A stretch of DNA of 64,000 nt, from NCBI GenBank assembly GCA_037200005.1, contig JBBCGY010000001.1, forward strand, positions 825,812 through 889,811, given 5' to 3'. The notes below the pieces were generated by a model. That model ran no database searches and was not told the origin of the DNA. It saw only the letters and a list, made by a program, of their open reading frames with translations. The position numbers and the translations under genes are program-made. The stretch is from Alphaproteobacteria bacterium. GTDB lineage: Bacteria; Pseudomonadota; Alphaproteobacteria; UBA9219; RFNS01. Of the stretch, positions 63,443-64,000 are shown in pieces. How positions within the stretch are numbered: position 1 is the first letter of the stretch; each line of letters begins with the position of its first letter.

Positions 63443-64000
63443 TCAAGACGCTATGGCAATAGAATCCGAGAAATTCGTGGAATAATGATTTTGCAGTACG
63501 GGATACTGGATGCCAACCGTACATCGGACTCGTGATAGAGCTTCTGGCGAAACAAAAACCTGACCTGCACGGGTTTTAATGCCATCGATTAATCTCTCTT
63601 CGCCGAGATAGTCAGCACCCCAGCCGGAATGGAAGAAGACCCTTTTCCAGATGAAGTTCTGCATGACGCCGATATACTTCTCAATTTTATTGCCGAGGCC
63701 GAATTCCAGGTATCCGAGAACGATTTCCCATTTTATTCTTTCTCGCAATTCGCCGGTCAGGGTTTTTATCGATGCAAATCCGCGTTCCTTCCCATATCGA
63801 TGGTGATGACGGCAATTCTTCTTCGACCATATGCGGCCATAAATCGCGCAACATATACGGGCGATCGGTAGGATTGAGTCTGGAACAGCCGCGTACAATG
63901 CGGTGTTCGTCTAACCAGACAAGATAGACTGTCGCCAGGGTGTCGTATTGATCGTATTCCATGTCCTTATAGACAGGAACATCGTAACTCTGCCGATCTT
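63443..64000 (-). pseudogene. LuxI-family acyl-homoserine-lactone synthase, 5' cut by window edge, one frameshift
   Basis: Two frames together make a LuxI protein. The first, open to the window edge, has MEYDQYDTLATVYLVWLDEH (Glu and Asp of the ExDxxD-like catalytic area), the signature RGCSRLNPTDRPYMLRDLWP and SIWEGTRICIDK. The second continues TLTGELRERIKWEIVLGYLE, then FGLGNKIEKYIGVMQNFIWK and FHSGWGADYLGEERLIDGIK. They join if the five-A run (T-run on the plus strand, 63764-63768) had four. It would make the signal for the nearby LuxR. The N-terminal ~20-25 residues lie outside the window. Confidence 0.8.

Overview
The window looks like a piece of an alphaproteobacterial chromosome, GC-rich for most of its length. 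The evidence is a lexA promoter with GTTC-N7-GTTC SOS boxes (the alphaproteobacterial form) and gene neighbourhoods typical of the class: gltA / gltX / comEC / lexA, ubiG divergent from lysC with ptsP downstream, comF ... grxC-nit, and recO-parC. The order or genus cannot be fixed from the sequence alone. A LuxI/LuxR pair and a GTA-type tail module fit Rhodospirillales or Rhizobiales-like lineages.

Region 1 (1-15.2 kb) is a compact phage structural module on the + strand. It runs portal, prohead protease, capsid, two decoration-like proteins, a lectin-like spike, connector, tail tube, a very short tape-measure candidate, DUF2460, DUF2163, NlpC/P60, a large tail-tip protein, DUF2793, and a lysis cassette with GH24 lysozyme and a GTA-type 3TM holin. 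The tail part follows gene-transfer-agent order. No integrase or terminase is visible; terminase could lie left of the window. A DUF4258-like toxin and a probable immunity protein sit at its left edge.

Region 2 (15.2-31 kb) holds an acyltransferase, gltA, a tandem pair of unknown small genes, gltX, comEC, lexA with SOS boxes, a PIG-L deacetylase, an HxlR regulator divergent from a flavodoxin-like oxidoreductase with a clear operator, a DegT aminotransferase / methyltransferase / HemC cluster, and an SH3 protein-coaBC-dut operon.

Region 3 (31-52.8 kb) is mostly core metabolism and information processing: tgt-queA with two paralogous unknown genes upstream, ptsP, a nitronate monooxygenase-like gene and lysC, ubiG, nit-grxC-(membrane protein)-ybjQ-comF, a methyltransferase, an orphan PAS histidine kinase, recO and parC. 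The recO-parC gap is packed with palindromic repeats.

Region 4 (52.8-64 kb) is accessory and disturbed. It contains an EmrB-type transporter fused to a MarR-like domain, an RlmB-like methyltransferase with an 18-bp repeat tract, tRNA-Tyr, a ~2.4-kb insertion carrying a GHKL ATPase gene flanked by 112-bp direct repeats of the 3' end of a DUF1189-like gene, a SodB-Ohr fused frame, a nucleosidase, and luxR / ribbon-helix-helix / luxI at the right edge. Nearly every gene here carries single-base frameshifts, several at homopolymers one base longer than the reading frame needs. This suggests either sequence error or decay.
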